Assembly: GCA_003184365.1 (NCBI GenBank)
Contig: NKYR01000013.1
Location: 398,417-462,416, forward strand
Direction of reading: 5' to 3'
Length of the DNA stretch: 64,000 nucleotides
DNA from: Evernia prunastri
Taxonomy: Eukaryota > Ascomycota > Lecanoromycetes > Lecanorales > Parmeliaceae
Made by a program: the position numbers and the translations under genes. Positions 12,041 through 22,857 of this stretch are shown here, in pieces (the stretch's first letter is position 1; each line of letters starts with the position of its first letter). The notes below the pieces were generated by a model that saw nothing but the letters and a program-made list of their open reading frames with translations, had not been told where the DNA came from and made no database searches.

Positions 12041-13555
12041 ATGTCATTGCGTGCCAAAGTGTTGAGGCCGCCCCTGTTCGAGGGTGACCAGATCTGTGCA
12101 AGATGTTTACTCCGCCTCAAAAGAACGAGAACCATCAGGCGTCCATTCAGCGTCTCCCTATCACACAAGGAAGCTATTGTTGCGAATCCCAGGCTTGGAA
12201 AATTGTTACAAAGAGAGTATTTTTCTGCCAACAGTAGCATCGACATATCCAAGACTCAGCCGCAGTCGGCCGCGCATCCACCAATACCAGAAGACGTATC
12301 TACCACAGTTTTAGGAACCAAGTCGCAAAGTCAATCCCTTCCTCGGACCTTAAATGGCTCTTCAGAACCTCCACATCGAAGGAGAAAACGCATAAAAGAT
12401 GGGATCAATACAGAAACTCCTCTTCCACTCGATGCATCATCTCGCTTATCAACTTTATCCTCAACCATGCCCGCCACATCTCTTCGTCGACTACTTACGA
12501 CTTGCCTATCCCTCTCGAAACCACGCCTCTCCTTCCTAATCGTCTTGACAACAGCGACGGCATACTCGCTCTATCCTGTTCCAGCGCTCCTCCTACCATC
12601 GACCACTGCATCTCCCTCCCTGTCCGCCTTGACTCTCATCTTCCTCACTTCGGGTACTGCCCTCTGTTGTGCCTCGGCAAATGCTTTGAACATGCTGCTG
12701 GAGCCCAAGTACGATGCTCAAATGAGCCGGACACGCAACCGGCCCCTCGTTCGTGGCCTTATAAGCAAGAATGGAGCTTTGATATTCGCAGCGGCCGCTG
12801 GAGCTTTGGGGGTGGGTAGCTTGTGGTTCGGCGTCAACCCTACTGTAGCCTTCTTGGGAGGGTTGAACATCGTGCTATACGCCGGAGTCTACACGCCTAT
12901 GAAACGGATCTCCGTTCTGAATACATGGGCTGGAGCTGTGGTGGGCGGCATTCCTCCATTGATGGGCTGGGCGGCAGCAGCAGGGCAAAGTGCTACGGGA
13001 AGTGGAGAATGGAGAGAACTCCTATTCAGTGAAGAAAGCATTGGTGGATGGCTTCTCGCAGGACTACTCTTCGCATGGCAATTTCCACATTTCAACTCAC
13101 TGAGCTGGCCTATTCGGGAGGAGTACAAGAATGCGGGGTACCGCATGCTTGTATGGACGAACGCTAGGATGAACGGCCGAGTTGCGCTTCGATATGCGAT
13201 TCTCTGCTTTCCGATTTGTGCTGGCCTATGGTGGTTCCAGATTACGGATCAAGGGTTCTTGGTCACAAGCAGCGTTGTCAATGCATGGATGGTCAAAGAG
13301 GCGTGGAGGTTCTGGAGGCAAGAAGGACACAAGGGCAGTGCGAGGGGATTGTTCTGGGCGAGTGTCTGGCATTTGCCGGTGGTCATGGTGCTGGCTATGG
13401 TGCATAAGAAAGGGCTATGGGAGGGGGCATGGAAGCGGCTATATGGTGAGAGTGAAGATGAAGATTTTTGGCTGGATGATGAGGATGCACAGACTCGTAT
13501 TACAGCAGGATATCCGTTACGGGTGGTAAGGACGCTTACCTCCAGCGGAGCATAA
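12041..13555 (+). CDS. COX10: Protoheme IX farnesyltransferase COX10, mitochondrial
   Basis: Converts heme B to heme O by adding a farnesyl group, the first dedicated step of heme A synthesis for cytochrome c oxidase; an inner mitochondrial membrane enzyme of the UbiA prenyltransferase superfamily. Single exon, 504 aa, ATG 12041. The N terminus is basic and hydroxylated (RLKRTRTIRRPFSVSLSH), as for an import presequence. A non-conserved linker leads to the membrane core from about residue 150 (SKPRLSFLIVLTTATAYSLYP). Both polyprenyl/metal motifs are present: NALNMLLEPKYDAQMSRTRN with RPLV, and later WQFPHFNSLSW with the REEYKNAGYRM stretch. Several further transmembrane helices follow. The acidic tail (GESEDEDFWLDDEDAQTR) is typical of fungal versions. 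No internal stop or intron. Confidence 0.96.
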   Translation: MSLRAKVLRPPLFEGDQICARCLLRLKRTRTIRRPFSVSLSHKEAIVANPRLGKLLQREYFSANSSIDISKTQPQSAAHPPIPEDVSTTVLGTKSQSQSLPRTLNGSSEPPHRRRKRIKDGINTETPLPLDASSRLSTLSSTMPATSLRRLLTTCLSLSKPRLSFLIVLTTATAYSLYPVPALLLPSTTASPSLSALTLIFLTSGTALCCASANALNMLLEPKYDAQMSRTRNRPLVRGLISKNGALIFAAAAGALGVGSLWFGVNPTVAFLGGLNIVLYAGVYTPMKRISVLNTWAGAVVGGIPPLMGWAAAAGQSATGSGEWRELLFSEESIGGWLLAGLLFAWQFPHFNSLSWPIREEYKNAGYRMLVWTNARMNGRVALRYAILCFPICAGLWWFQITDQGFLVTSSVVNAWMVKEAWRFWRQEGHKGSARGLFWASVWHLPVVMVLAMVHKKGLWEGAWKRLYGESEDEDFWLDDEDAQTRITAGYPLRVVRTLTSSGA

Positions 13556-14473
13556 TGCGGGCATCGTTATTGGCAATTACCAGTCACGCTATCGATAGAC
13601 TGAGCTGTCCAAGCACTTTGTGATTTTCGTCTTTGTGTTACGGCTGGAACAACGGAGTATTACCCCGTATTCCTTAACGTTCTCTGTATTCAAGACACCT
13701 CTTACTCCTAGAGTCACTGCATCGTGTACAGACAGCGGGCAATTTGGTCTTCGCATCTGCTATAATGCCCACAAACCGTCCTTGCTCCGCGAGAACCTGA
13801 ATCGCCACTGCTACCGGGTTTCCCGTTTGGAGCTTCGGTCCTGCGAGTGCGCGTTTTGCGGCTGCTACATTTCTCGCCCTAGTAGACATGATCCAAAGAA
13901 GCCTCAACGCAGAGTCCTCTTCAGACTGCAATGGCTACGTGTTACATGAAGGATGAGAACAGTCCAGGAGTGGGTTGATGAGTGGACTCAATCAACCGGA
14001 CCACTAGCGCCACCTTAAGCGAGCTCGAATCTATTATTTTCTCGAGCATTGGTTTACCAAATTTCAAAGGAAACCGGGACAGAAACCTCGATTCGGCTTA
14101 GCGCGTCACGGCGTCGTCGGTTGTGTTGACAAGGCGGAGCGGGGAGAAATTCCGCCGGTGGGCGACGGAGAGTTAGTTGCCTTGCAGGTTGGGTTGCGTG
14201 GCCTTCTTCTGATTTCTGGGTTCTTGTCCGACTCGTTACGGGTCCAATTGTGAGCCGACGTGTATATGACTTGTGATGACATGAAGCAAGGAAGGGAAAG
14301 AGGTTTTTAATATAGGCAAGGGACTGGGGGGAGTAGGCCTACGCGGTGTGAGGGTTCTCGGTGACTACAAACAACACAGTTTCCTCTGCTTAATTACTGC
14401 GAGCTAGGCAGCAACTCGTGCTGCTGCTGCATGCTGCTGCTCTCATCCGTCTAATATACATTCTTTTCGCTCT
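13556..14473. other. Intergenic, no gene supported
   Basis: Convergent 3' flanks of COX10 and the ZZ/EF-hand gene. Overlapping open frames on both strands around 13620-13950 look like random frames, with no domain, membrane segment or splice pattern. A short CTG repeat lies at about 14418-14440. Confidence 0.45.
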
Positions 14474-17400
14474 TCAAAAGCTGGCGATCTCAATCCAGCT
14501 TCCTAGGAATCCGAGCGATTCCCCCTTTTTTCCCTTCATGATGTCTTCCCACTCGGATAAACTCAGTCTCCCCGGCCCCCCGCGTTCTTTATCCTCTGCC
14601 ACAAGGATATCAAGCGCAGCATAGTACATTAATGTACCGACTTCGACAGGAGCATTATCAGTCTCTTCGGGGGTCTGGTCAGGGTCAGGGTGGTTGTTGG
14701 ACGGGACACCGTTTATGTTCACTTTAGGTGTGACTTCGGCTTCGGGATGAGTGGTAGAGGTGGGATGGTTGGCACTGGATTGGACCGAAGGTGTCCTGAG
14801 GCTATTGGGTCGATTTTGGGGCATTGTCGGGTCTGAGCTTGGAGATGGGGGGTGTTTTTCCGAAGGGACAGTCGGAATCCGTGCGTGAGTGGTGTGGAGA
14901 CTCTGCTGGGCAGAAACCGATACCGAGGTTGGGATCTCGCTGGTTCCGTCTAGTTGGAGATTGGGTTTAGTTTCAGCTACCTCATTGGGTCTATTCTGTG
15001 GGAGGGTTGGATCTGGTGGCGGTGATTGGGTGCTTGAAGTGTTGCTATGAGAGGCCGCGGCGTAGCCTGATTCTGCGAGGAGATCTTCTAGAGGCTTCTG
15101 AGTAATTTTCTGCTCTAGAGCCGGGGGATTAGCCTCGTTGAACAACACGGCGGAGCTATGGAGATCTTTGAGTGCTTCGGGAGGAAGAAAGATCGGTTCA
15201 TTCTCTTCGTTAGGCGTAGGTTTGAGCTCCCCCTCATCTTGGGTGACTTCTCGTTCCGAGTCTTCTGGATGCCCACGTATGATCTTCCACAATTTTTCCT
15301 TTCCATCAGTGACCTTATCAGCAGGACCGCAGTAGCCGCAAAACCACCCAGATATCCTCTTCTCCTGACTACAAGTAGGGCAAACATGCGGCGGGCTCTC
15401 AGGATCGAGCGCTGTAACATCTACGGCCTCTGCAGAGGGTTCACCGCATTCTTCACAATACTGGCCGGCCCAAATCCATGAGTCTTTTCCGGATGATTTG
15501 CACTGAGAGCACTGCTCCCCAGTTTCACTATCTAGTTCGCCTGCTGCGGTTTTTGACATGAATGTGAGGAGTCCGTCAGCGCCAAATGTCTCTTCGATCT
15601 CTTGGGGACCCAGATAACGTTCTGGAAGGCTTTTTTGTTTGAGCCGCCAACGCTTCTGGTAGATATTCAGACTTCTTTTGATTGTCCAAGGGTTCTTAAC
15701 AGAAGCGATAATCTCTGGCCGATAGCGCTCCCTCACACGCCTCGTACGAATCGCTGCAAGCGCTAGATCTTCTCTTAACCTGAAAACAGGATCAAGTAGC
15801 TCATTGAGTGCTTCTTGTGTGACCTGGTAGAGCACCTCCCGACCAACATCTCTCTCAGGCTCGGGTACGAAGCCGCCCCAGCGTTCGTTGACGGGAATGC
15901 TACGTGACGATATTGACGTTGCTCGAGACCGGGATTCGTGCTCGTCGTCGGTACCTACGTCGTCTCGAAAGCGGACCTTTGATGAAGAGCGCGATCGCCG
16001 TGACGACGACGATTGTAGAGACTTGCGTTGGTCGTCTGGCGATTCTTGAGGACCCGGGACTTTGATCGCGTAGCTAATGAGGCTAATGAGTGAATCAAAT
16101 GTTGCAACAAAGTCAATCGCATCATGCTGAAGTGACCCATATCCTGACAAGTCCTCGGCGATCTCTCTACCGCCCCAGCCATTAAAGATCATCTCAAAAA
16201 CATCGTTCATCAATTTCTCCGAAGATTCCAGTGGCCAATCCATAGCTTTGATACAATCAATCAAACGCCTACGGAATTCACCGTCTTTGCTGGATCCCAA
16301 GATATGCACGAGATCGTCTTTTCGTGACTTGTCATTCTTGCGCAGAGAAGTAGTCGTACCTTCATCTTCAGAATCGGATTTATTCTCTTCTTTAGGAATG
16401 TCCCCATCGTCGAGGTAAAAAGATTCTCTCTGTTTCCTGTTACGAACGGCGATGCGTCGGACAAATTGGCGTTCCTGGTGTTCTCTAGCAACCCTTTCGT
16501 GAGCGGCGCGACGAACGGCACCTTGATCTTCGACGCTGACCACGTCTTTTAGCTCACTCAGATGCGGGAACACTTTTTTGAGGTCATCGCCGTTGATGGC
16601 CCCAGGAGGCCATTTATCATTCCTGATAACATCTCCAACCCATGGACCAATGATGCCCTTCCTTTGAACGTGCCCAAATCTGGCTGCTTCGGTTGAATCA
16701 GCGAGTACTTCGTCGAGGTTCGCCACCTCATGATCTCTATCATCAATAGCCCCACCGATTTCGTCATATATCTGATAGTCGCCATTTTCGTCTCGCCTTT
16801 TTCCTTCGCCTGTTCTTAAACGCTCCCCTGGGGGAATAGCGCCAGAAAAAGCCGAGCTGATCGGCTGGCTACCGAGCACAATATCCCTTGCTCCATTTTC
16901 GGAGACGTCGTCTTCTATTCCGTTGATAACATCCAAGGTGAGCTCTTTAGTAAGCGCATAATACGCCCTGAACATCCGTAGAAAATCTTTACGATCAACA
17001 AAGCCGTCATTGTTAATATCGTAGCCTTTGAAGACTCGCTTCCAGCGTTCGGCAGGTCTGTCTCTAGTAAGAGCTGCACGTCCATTGATGAACTCTAAGA
17101 ACCCGATCAAACCATCGTTGTCCACATCGTAGAAAGCAAAGGCGCGGTCGTAAATCAAATTTGGAGGTGGAGGACGTGTCGATGTGTTTGGTACGAAGCA
17201 TTTGTCAAAGGTCCTTCTATCGATTGCTAGGTTGTAGTCACAAGGGTCGTTATCCCATTCAGTCGCTGCCAGGCATCTAAATTGCTCCCAAAGAGCCTCA
17301 ATTTCCACAGCTTGATACCCAGTGTCCCCTTTGATCTTCTCCATAACCATTTTAGGGATGCTGATCGTCACGGCGCTTGGCCTGCCAGGATACGAAACAG

Positions 17401-18472
17401 GTAGGGGCTGCCTCGAATTGCCAAGAGAAGGTACTGGAATACGGACTTTGTAGAAGAGGTGAGTCCTAGGGTGTATCTGCATAGCTTCACACTGTTCGCA
17501 GAGATCAAAGTCTACACAGTTAGAACACCGATATCGTATGCCTTTAATAGGCATGGCATTGCAGCTGTTGCAGGTGACTCCGCGATGAACGTAGCTTTCT
17601 TTACGTGCTTGTTCCTCGGCTATGCGCCAAAGCAGATTGCCGAGGTTTTGACCATCTTTGCTGTCGTCTTGGCCGTCATTGGTTCCACTTTCCTCACGCC
17701 ATGAGCGTTCGCTGTCATTGTCTGCCACCGTCTCCTGTCCTTCGAGAGCTTGCATTGTCGAGGATAAGTCACCGTTCATGGGCTCTTGCTGATTGGACTG
17801 CCCTTCGACATCACGACCTCGAAGTCTGTGTTCAACAAGCCGCTCCCAGTATTCGATTCGTTCTGTGAGTCTCCCATCTTGGTGCCATTGCAAAGCGGTA
17901 CTAACAATCTCATCGGAGAAGCCGCCATTCTCTGCGAGCTCAGAAATGATCAAAGTGCGCTGTTCGTCGTTGAGAGGACTGGGTGCAATATGCTTCCAGA
18001 AGTAGAAACACAAGAAAGCTTCCTCTAGCTCTCTTCTGATGGTCAATGCTTCCTCATCACTGACAGCGACCCTTCGAATATCCTGCTCTAAAGGCATGCG
18101 ACGACGTAACGGGGTAACAATGCCATTCTCAGACAGAAACAGGTGATCGCCGAATGTCTCCTGGTTGGAAGCCGCAGATTGAAGGAAGTCCAGGGATACA
18201 GGTACGGTACCCCAGGGAACATCCGGTACGTATCTCGGTCTCTCGGTTAACACAGGAGCTAGATAATTAGAGCTTCGTCTTCTGCGTGGACGATGCCGTT
18301 GCCTACGCGCGTTTGAGCGGTGCAGCGAAGGCTTCGGTCTTTTCGACGAAGTCCGCACTTGCGCATGAATATAGTAGATTGTACATCCTGCAGCAAGTGC
18401 GGTCAAAGCGAGGATAGCAGGGCGATAGCGGGCAAGCGAAGGTGCCGCCCAGTTTGCACTTGAGCTCGCCAT
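14474..18472 (-). CDS. Membrane-anchored ZZ-type zinc finger and EF-hand protein
   Basis: One uninterrupted frame of 1332 codons. The true ATG is at 18472; the open frame extends only three non-AUG codons further. A single hydrophobic helix (LALTALAAGCTIYYI) lies at about residues 17-40 and is followed by a strongly basic segment. A ZZ zinc finger is at about 295-350 (CNSCNAMPIKGIRYRCSNC, then DFDLCEQC and HPRTH). Two EF-hands are at about 440-500: YDVDNDGLIGFLEF and YDINNDGFVDRKDF, each with Asp/Asn at positions 1, 3 and 5 and an acidic residue at 12. CxxC pairs in the C-terminal third (CSQCKSSG, CEECGEPS, CPTCSQ, WFCGYCG) suggest further zinc binding. The last 250 residues are Pro/Ser/Thr-rich with an internal duplication. 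Orthologs occur across Pezizomycotina as 'EF hand domain protein' of unknown role; calcium-responsive function at an intracellular membrane is inference. Confidence 0.85.
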   Translation of the reverse strand: MASSSANWAAPSLARYRPAILALTALAAGCTIYYIHAQVRTSSKRPKPSLHRSNARRQRHRPRRRRSSNYLAPVLTERPRYVPDVPWGTVPVSLDFLQSAASNQETFGDHLFLSENGIVTPLRRRMPLEQDIRRVAVSDEEALTIRRELEEAFLCFYFWKHIAPSPLNDEQRTLIISELAENGGFSDEIVSTALQWHQDGRLTERIEYWERLVEHRLRGRDVEGQSNQQEPMNGDLSSTMQALEGQETVADNDSERSWREESGTNDGQDDSKDGQNLGNLLWRIAEEQARKESYVHRGVTCNSCNAMPIKGIRYRCSNCVDFDLCEQCEAMQIHPRTHLFYKVRIPVPSLGNSRQPLPVSYPGRPSAVTISIPKMVMEKIKGDTGYQAVEIEALWEQFRCLAATEWDNDPCDYNLAIDRRTFDKCFVPNTSTRPPPPNLIYDRAFAFYDVDNDGLIGFLEFINGRAALTRDRPAERWKRVFKGYDINNDGFVDRKDFLRMFRAYYALTKELTLDVINGIEDDVSENGARDIVLGSQPISSAFSGAIPPGERLRTGEGKRRDENGDYQIYDEIGGAIDDRDHEVANLDEVLADSTEAARFGHVQRKGIIGPWVGDVIRNDKWPPGAINGDDLKKVFPHLSELKDVVSVEDQGAVRRAAHERVAREHQERQFVRRIAVRNRKQRESFYLDDGDIPKEENKSDSEDEGTTTSLRKNDKSRKDDLVHILGSSKDGEFRRRLIDCIKAMDWPLESSEKLMNDVFEMIFNGWGGREIAEDLSGYGSLQHDAIDFVATFDSLISLISYAIKVPGPQESPDDQRKSLQSSSSRRSRSSSKVRFRDDVGTDDEHESRSRATSISSRSIPVNERWGGFVPEPERDVGREVLYQVTQEALNELLDPVFRLREDLALAAIRTRRVRERYRPEIIASVKNPWTIKRSLNIYQKRWRLKQKSLPERYLGPQEIEETFGADGLLTFMSKTAAGELDSETGEQCSQCKSSGKDSWIWAGQYCEECGEPSAEAVDVTALDPESPPHVCPTCSQEKRISGWFCGYCGPADKVTDGKEKLWKIIRGHPEDSEREVTQDEGELKPTPNEENEPIFLPPEALKDLHSSAVLFNEANPPALEQKITQKPLEDLLAESGYAAASHSNTSSTQSPPPDPTLPQNRPNEVAETKPNLQLDGTSEIPTSVSVSAQQSLHTTHARIPTVPSEKHPPSPSSDPTMPQNRPNSLRTPSVQSSANHPTSTTHPEAEVTPKVNINGVPSNNHPDPDQTPEETDNAPVEVGTLMYYAALDILVAEDKERGGPGRLSLSEWEDIMKGKKGESLGFLGSWIEIASF

Positions 18473-19467
18473 GGTTGCCAAATTCGGTCAAGACCATGAT
18501 TCGAGCGACTTTCTAAATCTTCAGAGTAGAAAATGGTGTTTTACAAACCATAGTACTGCAAAGGATGATTTATGTTGATGAATAGACATGAAAAAGCCCG
18601 GTACGAAAATGGTCGTCACTAATGTAAGAAAACCCGAGTTTGATAAGGCTGAGTGTCACACACTACTTTAAAGTAAGCACTTTCAGTAACTGCGCTTGCG
18701 GCGGTTGCCGGCTAGATATCGAGGATCACGGATTGGTGGATGGAGGATGTTACTTTAGGATGTCGCTTGATTTCGGAAAATCGAAGTACGTTTTGCTCTT
18801 AACAGCCCCACACAAAATATACGGCAAATCACATTACTTTTCACAGGCTTTGAGCACTTCTTTCCATCTCGTATGACTTGCAACATCAGTGAACAGCTCT
18901 TCATGCACCAGTGTATCACAGGATCCAACATCCCACCGTCTTGGCCCCTGGGGTCAGTCTCCCAATCAAGCTAATGCAACTTCCACACCGAGATCTGCCT
19001 CTACTTGTGTTCAGCGCTTAGTGGGATGCCCAAGTTGCAGCAATAATTGAGTGTTCTAGAACCTCGAATGGTCCGAGTCAGTGAGAGCGGGATTCAGATG
19101 TATTGAATGAAGCTTTGGCACGTTCCCAAACTTCGGTGCCCATTGTGATTCTTGGGTCTGGATCTTTCCACACCACATCGAACGATTACGAGCACGAGGC
19201 TCATCCGCTCAATATGCATACGACGCAACAAGGCAGCATGGACTCAGCCTGCATCATGTGTTATTGTTGCCAATCTGAGCCTGGGAATACGAATCCCACG
19301 TATTCTCTACCTTTCTCCTTACCCGTTTCTTTTTCGGAGTTGTGCGTCCCGCATGATCGGATTAGGAGTAGAGTGATGCTAGTGCCCATTGAGAACACAT
19401 TTGCAGAGAGTGGGAGCACGTAGATACTCCGTTTACCTGAGTAGGGTTGTTATCATGAATCTGTCCT
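18473..19467. other. Intergenic, promoter side of the ZZ/EF-hand gene
   Basis: 995 bp between the ZZ/EF-hand start and the PRP17 stop. It presumably holds the promoter of the former and the terminator of the latter. No convincing coding sequence or RNA gene was seen. Confidence 0.45.
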
Positions 19468-21281
19468 CTAGTCCCAGTACTTGATAACCCCTTCCAACCC
19501 CGCAGTGGCCACACGACTCGTCGTCTGCTTATTCCACTGTACGCACGTAATCGCCCCTTCCCCAGCCCGAATCTTGTGATGCATCTTGCAAGTCTTGTAA
19601 TCCCAAAAGCACACCCACCCACCACTATCTCCACTGGAGACCCAGTCGCCGTTGGCGCTAAGATCTATATCTACTGCATACCCACTTGTGTTGTGGCCAC
19701 GGAACTCCTTTTTACGGTTCTGGCGGAAACGATCAGTAGCAGCGTATACAACGATCTTGTTGTCGCCGCTTTGGAAGCAGACGGATTTCCCTGAAGGATG
19801 AGGGGCTGCGGCTGTAAGAGCAAACATGTGAGGTTCAGCGATAAACTTGATGGGGACTGGGATGTTTAGTTCCCATGCTCTTAAGGACTTGTCGTCAGAG
19901 GTGGTAATGAAGCGGCGGTCTTCGTCGACGAACGTAATGGTGTTGATAGGGCCGAGATGGTGGTCGTATTCTTGGGTCAACTCGCCGGAGCGGATGTCAT
20001 ATTGAATTATCTTCTTGTCCGACATGCCCGCTAAGAACTCGTGTGGTGATGAGGGGCTGAATTTGATACAGTGTGGTATAGCACCGGTCTTGAATCTGGA
20101 GACGCAGGCGCCGGTTTCAGTGTCCCAGATTTTCATGAAGCGGTCGTACGAGCTGCTGATGAACTGCGTGCCGGTAGGATTGAAGTTGACGTCCGATACG
20201 GATTTTGTGTGACCGCTGTATGTCCGAAGAAGCTCACGATCACGATAAACATCAAATATTTTAATCTTGGCATCCGCAGAGGCTGATAGGAGAAGATGAT
20301 TTGTGGAGGGGATGAACCGAAGAGCGTTGATAGGCTTCGTACCATGCTTCCAAGTATGGATGAGCTTCCTGTATGCAGCTTAGTACCCCTGCCAAAACGA
20401 GCGTGGAGCTGGGAGAGATCAGGAACGTACTTTGGGTGAAAAGTCCTCTCGAACCCTTGTCCCTTGTACAGATCGATGTCAATATCCCTCGGAGCATGCA
20501 TGTACGATCGTCCCTGGTAGTCGACCAGCGAGGTCCCGTGGAAATCCGTCGTTTCTTGATTCGAATGGTCATCCTGATAATCCGTAGCAGCCTTGTTCAT
20601 GGGCGCCATATTTATCGGTGCGACAGACTCATCCAAGTATTCCTCGTCACTAGCCAGCTCCTCTTCGGCTAGAGCTGCTTCGTCCTCGTACTGTACCTCC
20701 TCTTGATATTTCGCCCAAGGTCCCAAATATCGGCCTTCTCCATCGACTATGCTGGGGTCCCCTTTGATCTGTCTTTGCCGTTTCGCTCTTGAAGGTTTCA
20801 TTTGGACAACGTCTCGCCCTCCATATTTTTCTGCGCTTGCTAAATCCCCTATTAAAGCTCCGTTTGCATTCGGCTCCTGCGCATATCCTCGAGACTGGAA
20901 AGTACGGTGCTGATTTGTAAATGTGGCGTCACTGATAGCAGCCTCTTCGGCATATCCTGTAAGCACATTCTTCCTTTTCAGAGCGTTTCCTTCAGTGGTC
21001 TTGAACGGATTCGTGGGGCCTTGAGACGGGCGTGAGAGGTCTGCGTAGGGAATATTGTATGTAAGGGTGGTGTCGGAAGTTTTAGCTAGCATCATCTGGA
21101 GTCGCATAGGATCCTGCACGATGTTAGAATAACCACTGAAATATCGAGGGTGGTAGGACCAAACATCTAACGAGACCTCTGGAGCAGCGATCACCGTACT
21201 TGCAGTGGTCTTTCGCGGTTCTTGCCTCGGAGGAGGGGAACCTTCGTCGCTAGAGGCATATTCTTCGCCAAGGCGCGACAT
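19468..21281 (-). CDS. PRP17: Pre-mRNA splicing factor PRP17 (CDC40), WD40 protein
   Basis: Second-step splicing factor of the catalytic spliceosome, nuclear. Two exons, 21281-20431 and 20368-19468, joined in phase 2 over a 62-nt intron (donor GTACGT, branch TACTAAG, acceptor ATACAG). The product is 583 aa, matching about 580 aa in animals. Start MSRLGEEYASSDEG. The N-terminal half carries the family region from SLDVWSYHPRYF through NPFKTTEGNALKRKNVLTGY to DFHGTSLVDYQGRSYMH. The seven-bladed WD40 propeller begins at the exon junction (KKLIHTWKHGTKPINALRFIP) and continues with SASADAKIKIFDVYRD, SSSYDRFMKIWDTETG, TTSDDKSLRAWELN and a last blade ending VIKYWD at the stop. All blades are open in one frame. 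Confidence 0.95.
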
Positions 21282-21817
21282 AGTTGTTCGTGTAGGAGAA
21301 CAGTAAGCCACCGTTCTGCAATATAAATGTTCTCAATACAACATCGGTGAAGCTTGAGAGACCTAAATTCAAGACGCCAGATGCAAGATGCCGGTGTTTA
21401 GCCGCATGATATACAAATCTCTTGTTCCCAATTCCTAAATTTACTTCACTTCAATTTTCAACATCTAGGAATGAGAAATCCTTCTTAGGAGGAGTATGAG
21501 TAGAATAGATTTTATGTTTGTCAGATGAGACCAGCTCGAGAATTTAGCATTAACGTTTACTGCTCTCTAATAATCAAATACACTGGTATCCATCATCAAC
21601 ATTACATATAAGATTTCACACAATGTGACCAGTCCAATATCCTCCTCCTGTACAAGAGCTTGGTCCTCCTCTCGATTGATGGTTATACTTCCAGGTAGCT
21701 GCAATGCTCTGTAAGTTTTGAGCACGTGACCACTTTCATGCATTCATGCCAGTTGCAGATGACCCGTCGCCACTACTAGCCGCCTTCTCGCATACTCCGA
21801 TGTGCCTTCTCTTTGAG
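21282..21817. other. Intergenic between ERV14 3' end and PRP17 start
   Basis: 536 bp. Expected to hold the PRP17 promoter and ERV14 terminator. No gene seen. Confidence 0.45.
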
Positions 21818-22434
21818 TCAATGCGATTCATCCCTTATCAATGCCACTATCATGCTGTAGAGGTAGAAGAAGAACATGATCAGATGGAAGCCGAGCTTGA
21901 TGAATGACTCCTGGTCTGCTGTTAGCCCCCTTTCTTCTCCTGACGCAGAAGAGGCCTGGATTGGGCATCTTGGTACCTTTTTATGGACGTTAAGCTTTCT
22001 GAATATCTCCGTCGCGTCGAGGAGATGTTGATTCTCAAAGATCCTGACCTTCTGTCAGCATTTCTCTTCTGGCCGCAGTCCAGCAACGCTCACTTTTTTG
22101 CATTGTATGCGACTAACGGCAGGTTGAGGACCAGAGCGATCCAGTAGCCGTTGATGAGGAAGAGGGCGGTAAGGAAGGCTTGCACTGCAGCTTCGGGCAC
22201 GATGTAGGTGTTCAGGCGGTTGCAAAGGTCGATGGGGTTAATGTAGTCACTAAGAAGACACAACAATTAGCAGCCATTCTTGAAGTAGCCAGATCAAATC
22301 ATGCCTAGGGAAAGTACAAGCGTTGCTTACCATTCCAAATCGCTATACATGATTGTAAAGAATACTTGTAGGAATAAATTCACGGCATTTACTAGTACCG
22401 CTAGCAGGTACAGCCATGCTTCACCCGACATCAT
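21818..22434 (-). CDS. ERV14: ERV14/cornichon family ER cargo receptor
   Basis: Small three-helix membrane protein of COPII vesicles that carries selected transmembrane cargo from ER to Golgi. Four short exons that no single ORF shows: 22434-22331, 22249-22094, 22043-21977 and 21910-21818. Introns are 81, 50 and 66 nt with GT...AG ends and CTGAC or CTAAC branch sites; phases 2, 2 and 0 all close. The product is 139 aa from the first of two adjacent ATGs (138 from the second), the normal cornichon length. Visible family blocks: MSGEAWLYLLAVLVNAVNLF, FTIMYSDLECDYINPIDLC, NRLN, VPEAAVQAFLTALFLINGYW, LNLPLVAYNAKK, QHLLDATEIFRKLNVHKKES and FIKLGFHLIMFFFYLYSMIV. The block IFRKLNVHKKESF, needed for COPII and cargo binding in yeast, is split by intron 3 and intact after splicing. 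Confidence 0.95.
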
Positions 22435-22857
22435 TTGGAATCTGCGTTGTCGCTCAATGTAAGGTGCCTCGATGCTCTTGACGCTGAGTATTCGAGAACG
22501 TGAAAGCTTCCAATCGGTGTCTGAGCCGATAAGCCTGCTTGTGGGGCGGCGTCACAGGCAATGCAGTGTGTATGTCTGGGCGAAACGGTTGTAATATAGA
22601 GTTGTAGCAGCCGCGCTTCGAGAGATGCTGCAAATACTACACGAGATCGAAGTCGAGAGTCGTTGAATACCTTGGAAACATTGTTTCCTAGCTTTCGTAG
22701 GCTTAGGTTCTGCCTACCTACCTACTTTTACAGCTCGCTACTTTTAGGGCGCCGCATTTTAGCGTTTCTCACCAAGTTTGCACACCTGTCGAATCCGCTA
22801 AATGTTGTGTTTTCATTAATTTTCAAGTATGTACAACAAATTTCCGAAGCTCACAAA
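22435..22857. other. Intergenic, ERV14 promoter side
   Basis: 423 bp between ERV14 and the aminotransferase stop. It includes a short CCTA/CTAC repeat near 22713-22730. No gene seen. Confidence 0.4.

Noticed and set aside
13620..13949. 109-codon plus-strand frame 3' of COX10
   Set aside because: No recognisable sequence; an equally long frame exists on the opposite strand, as expected for GC-rich chance frames.
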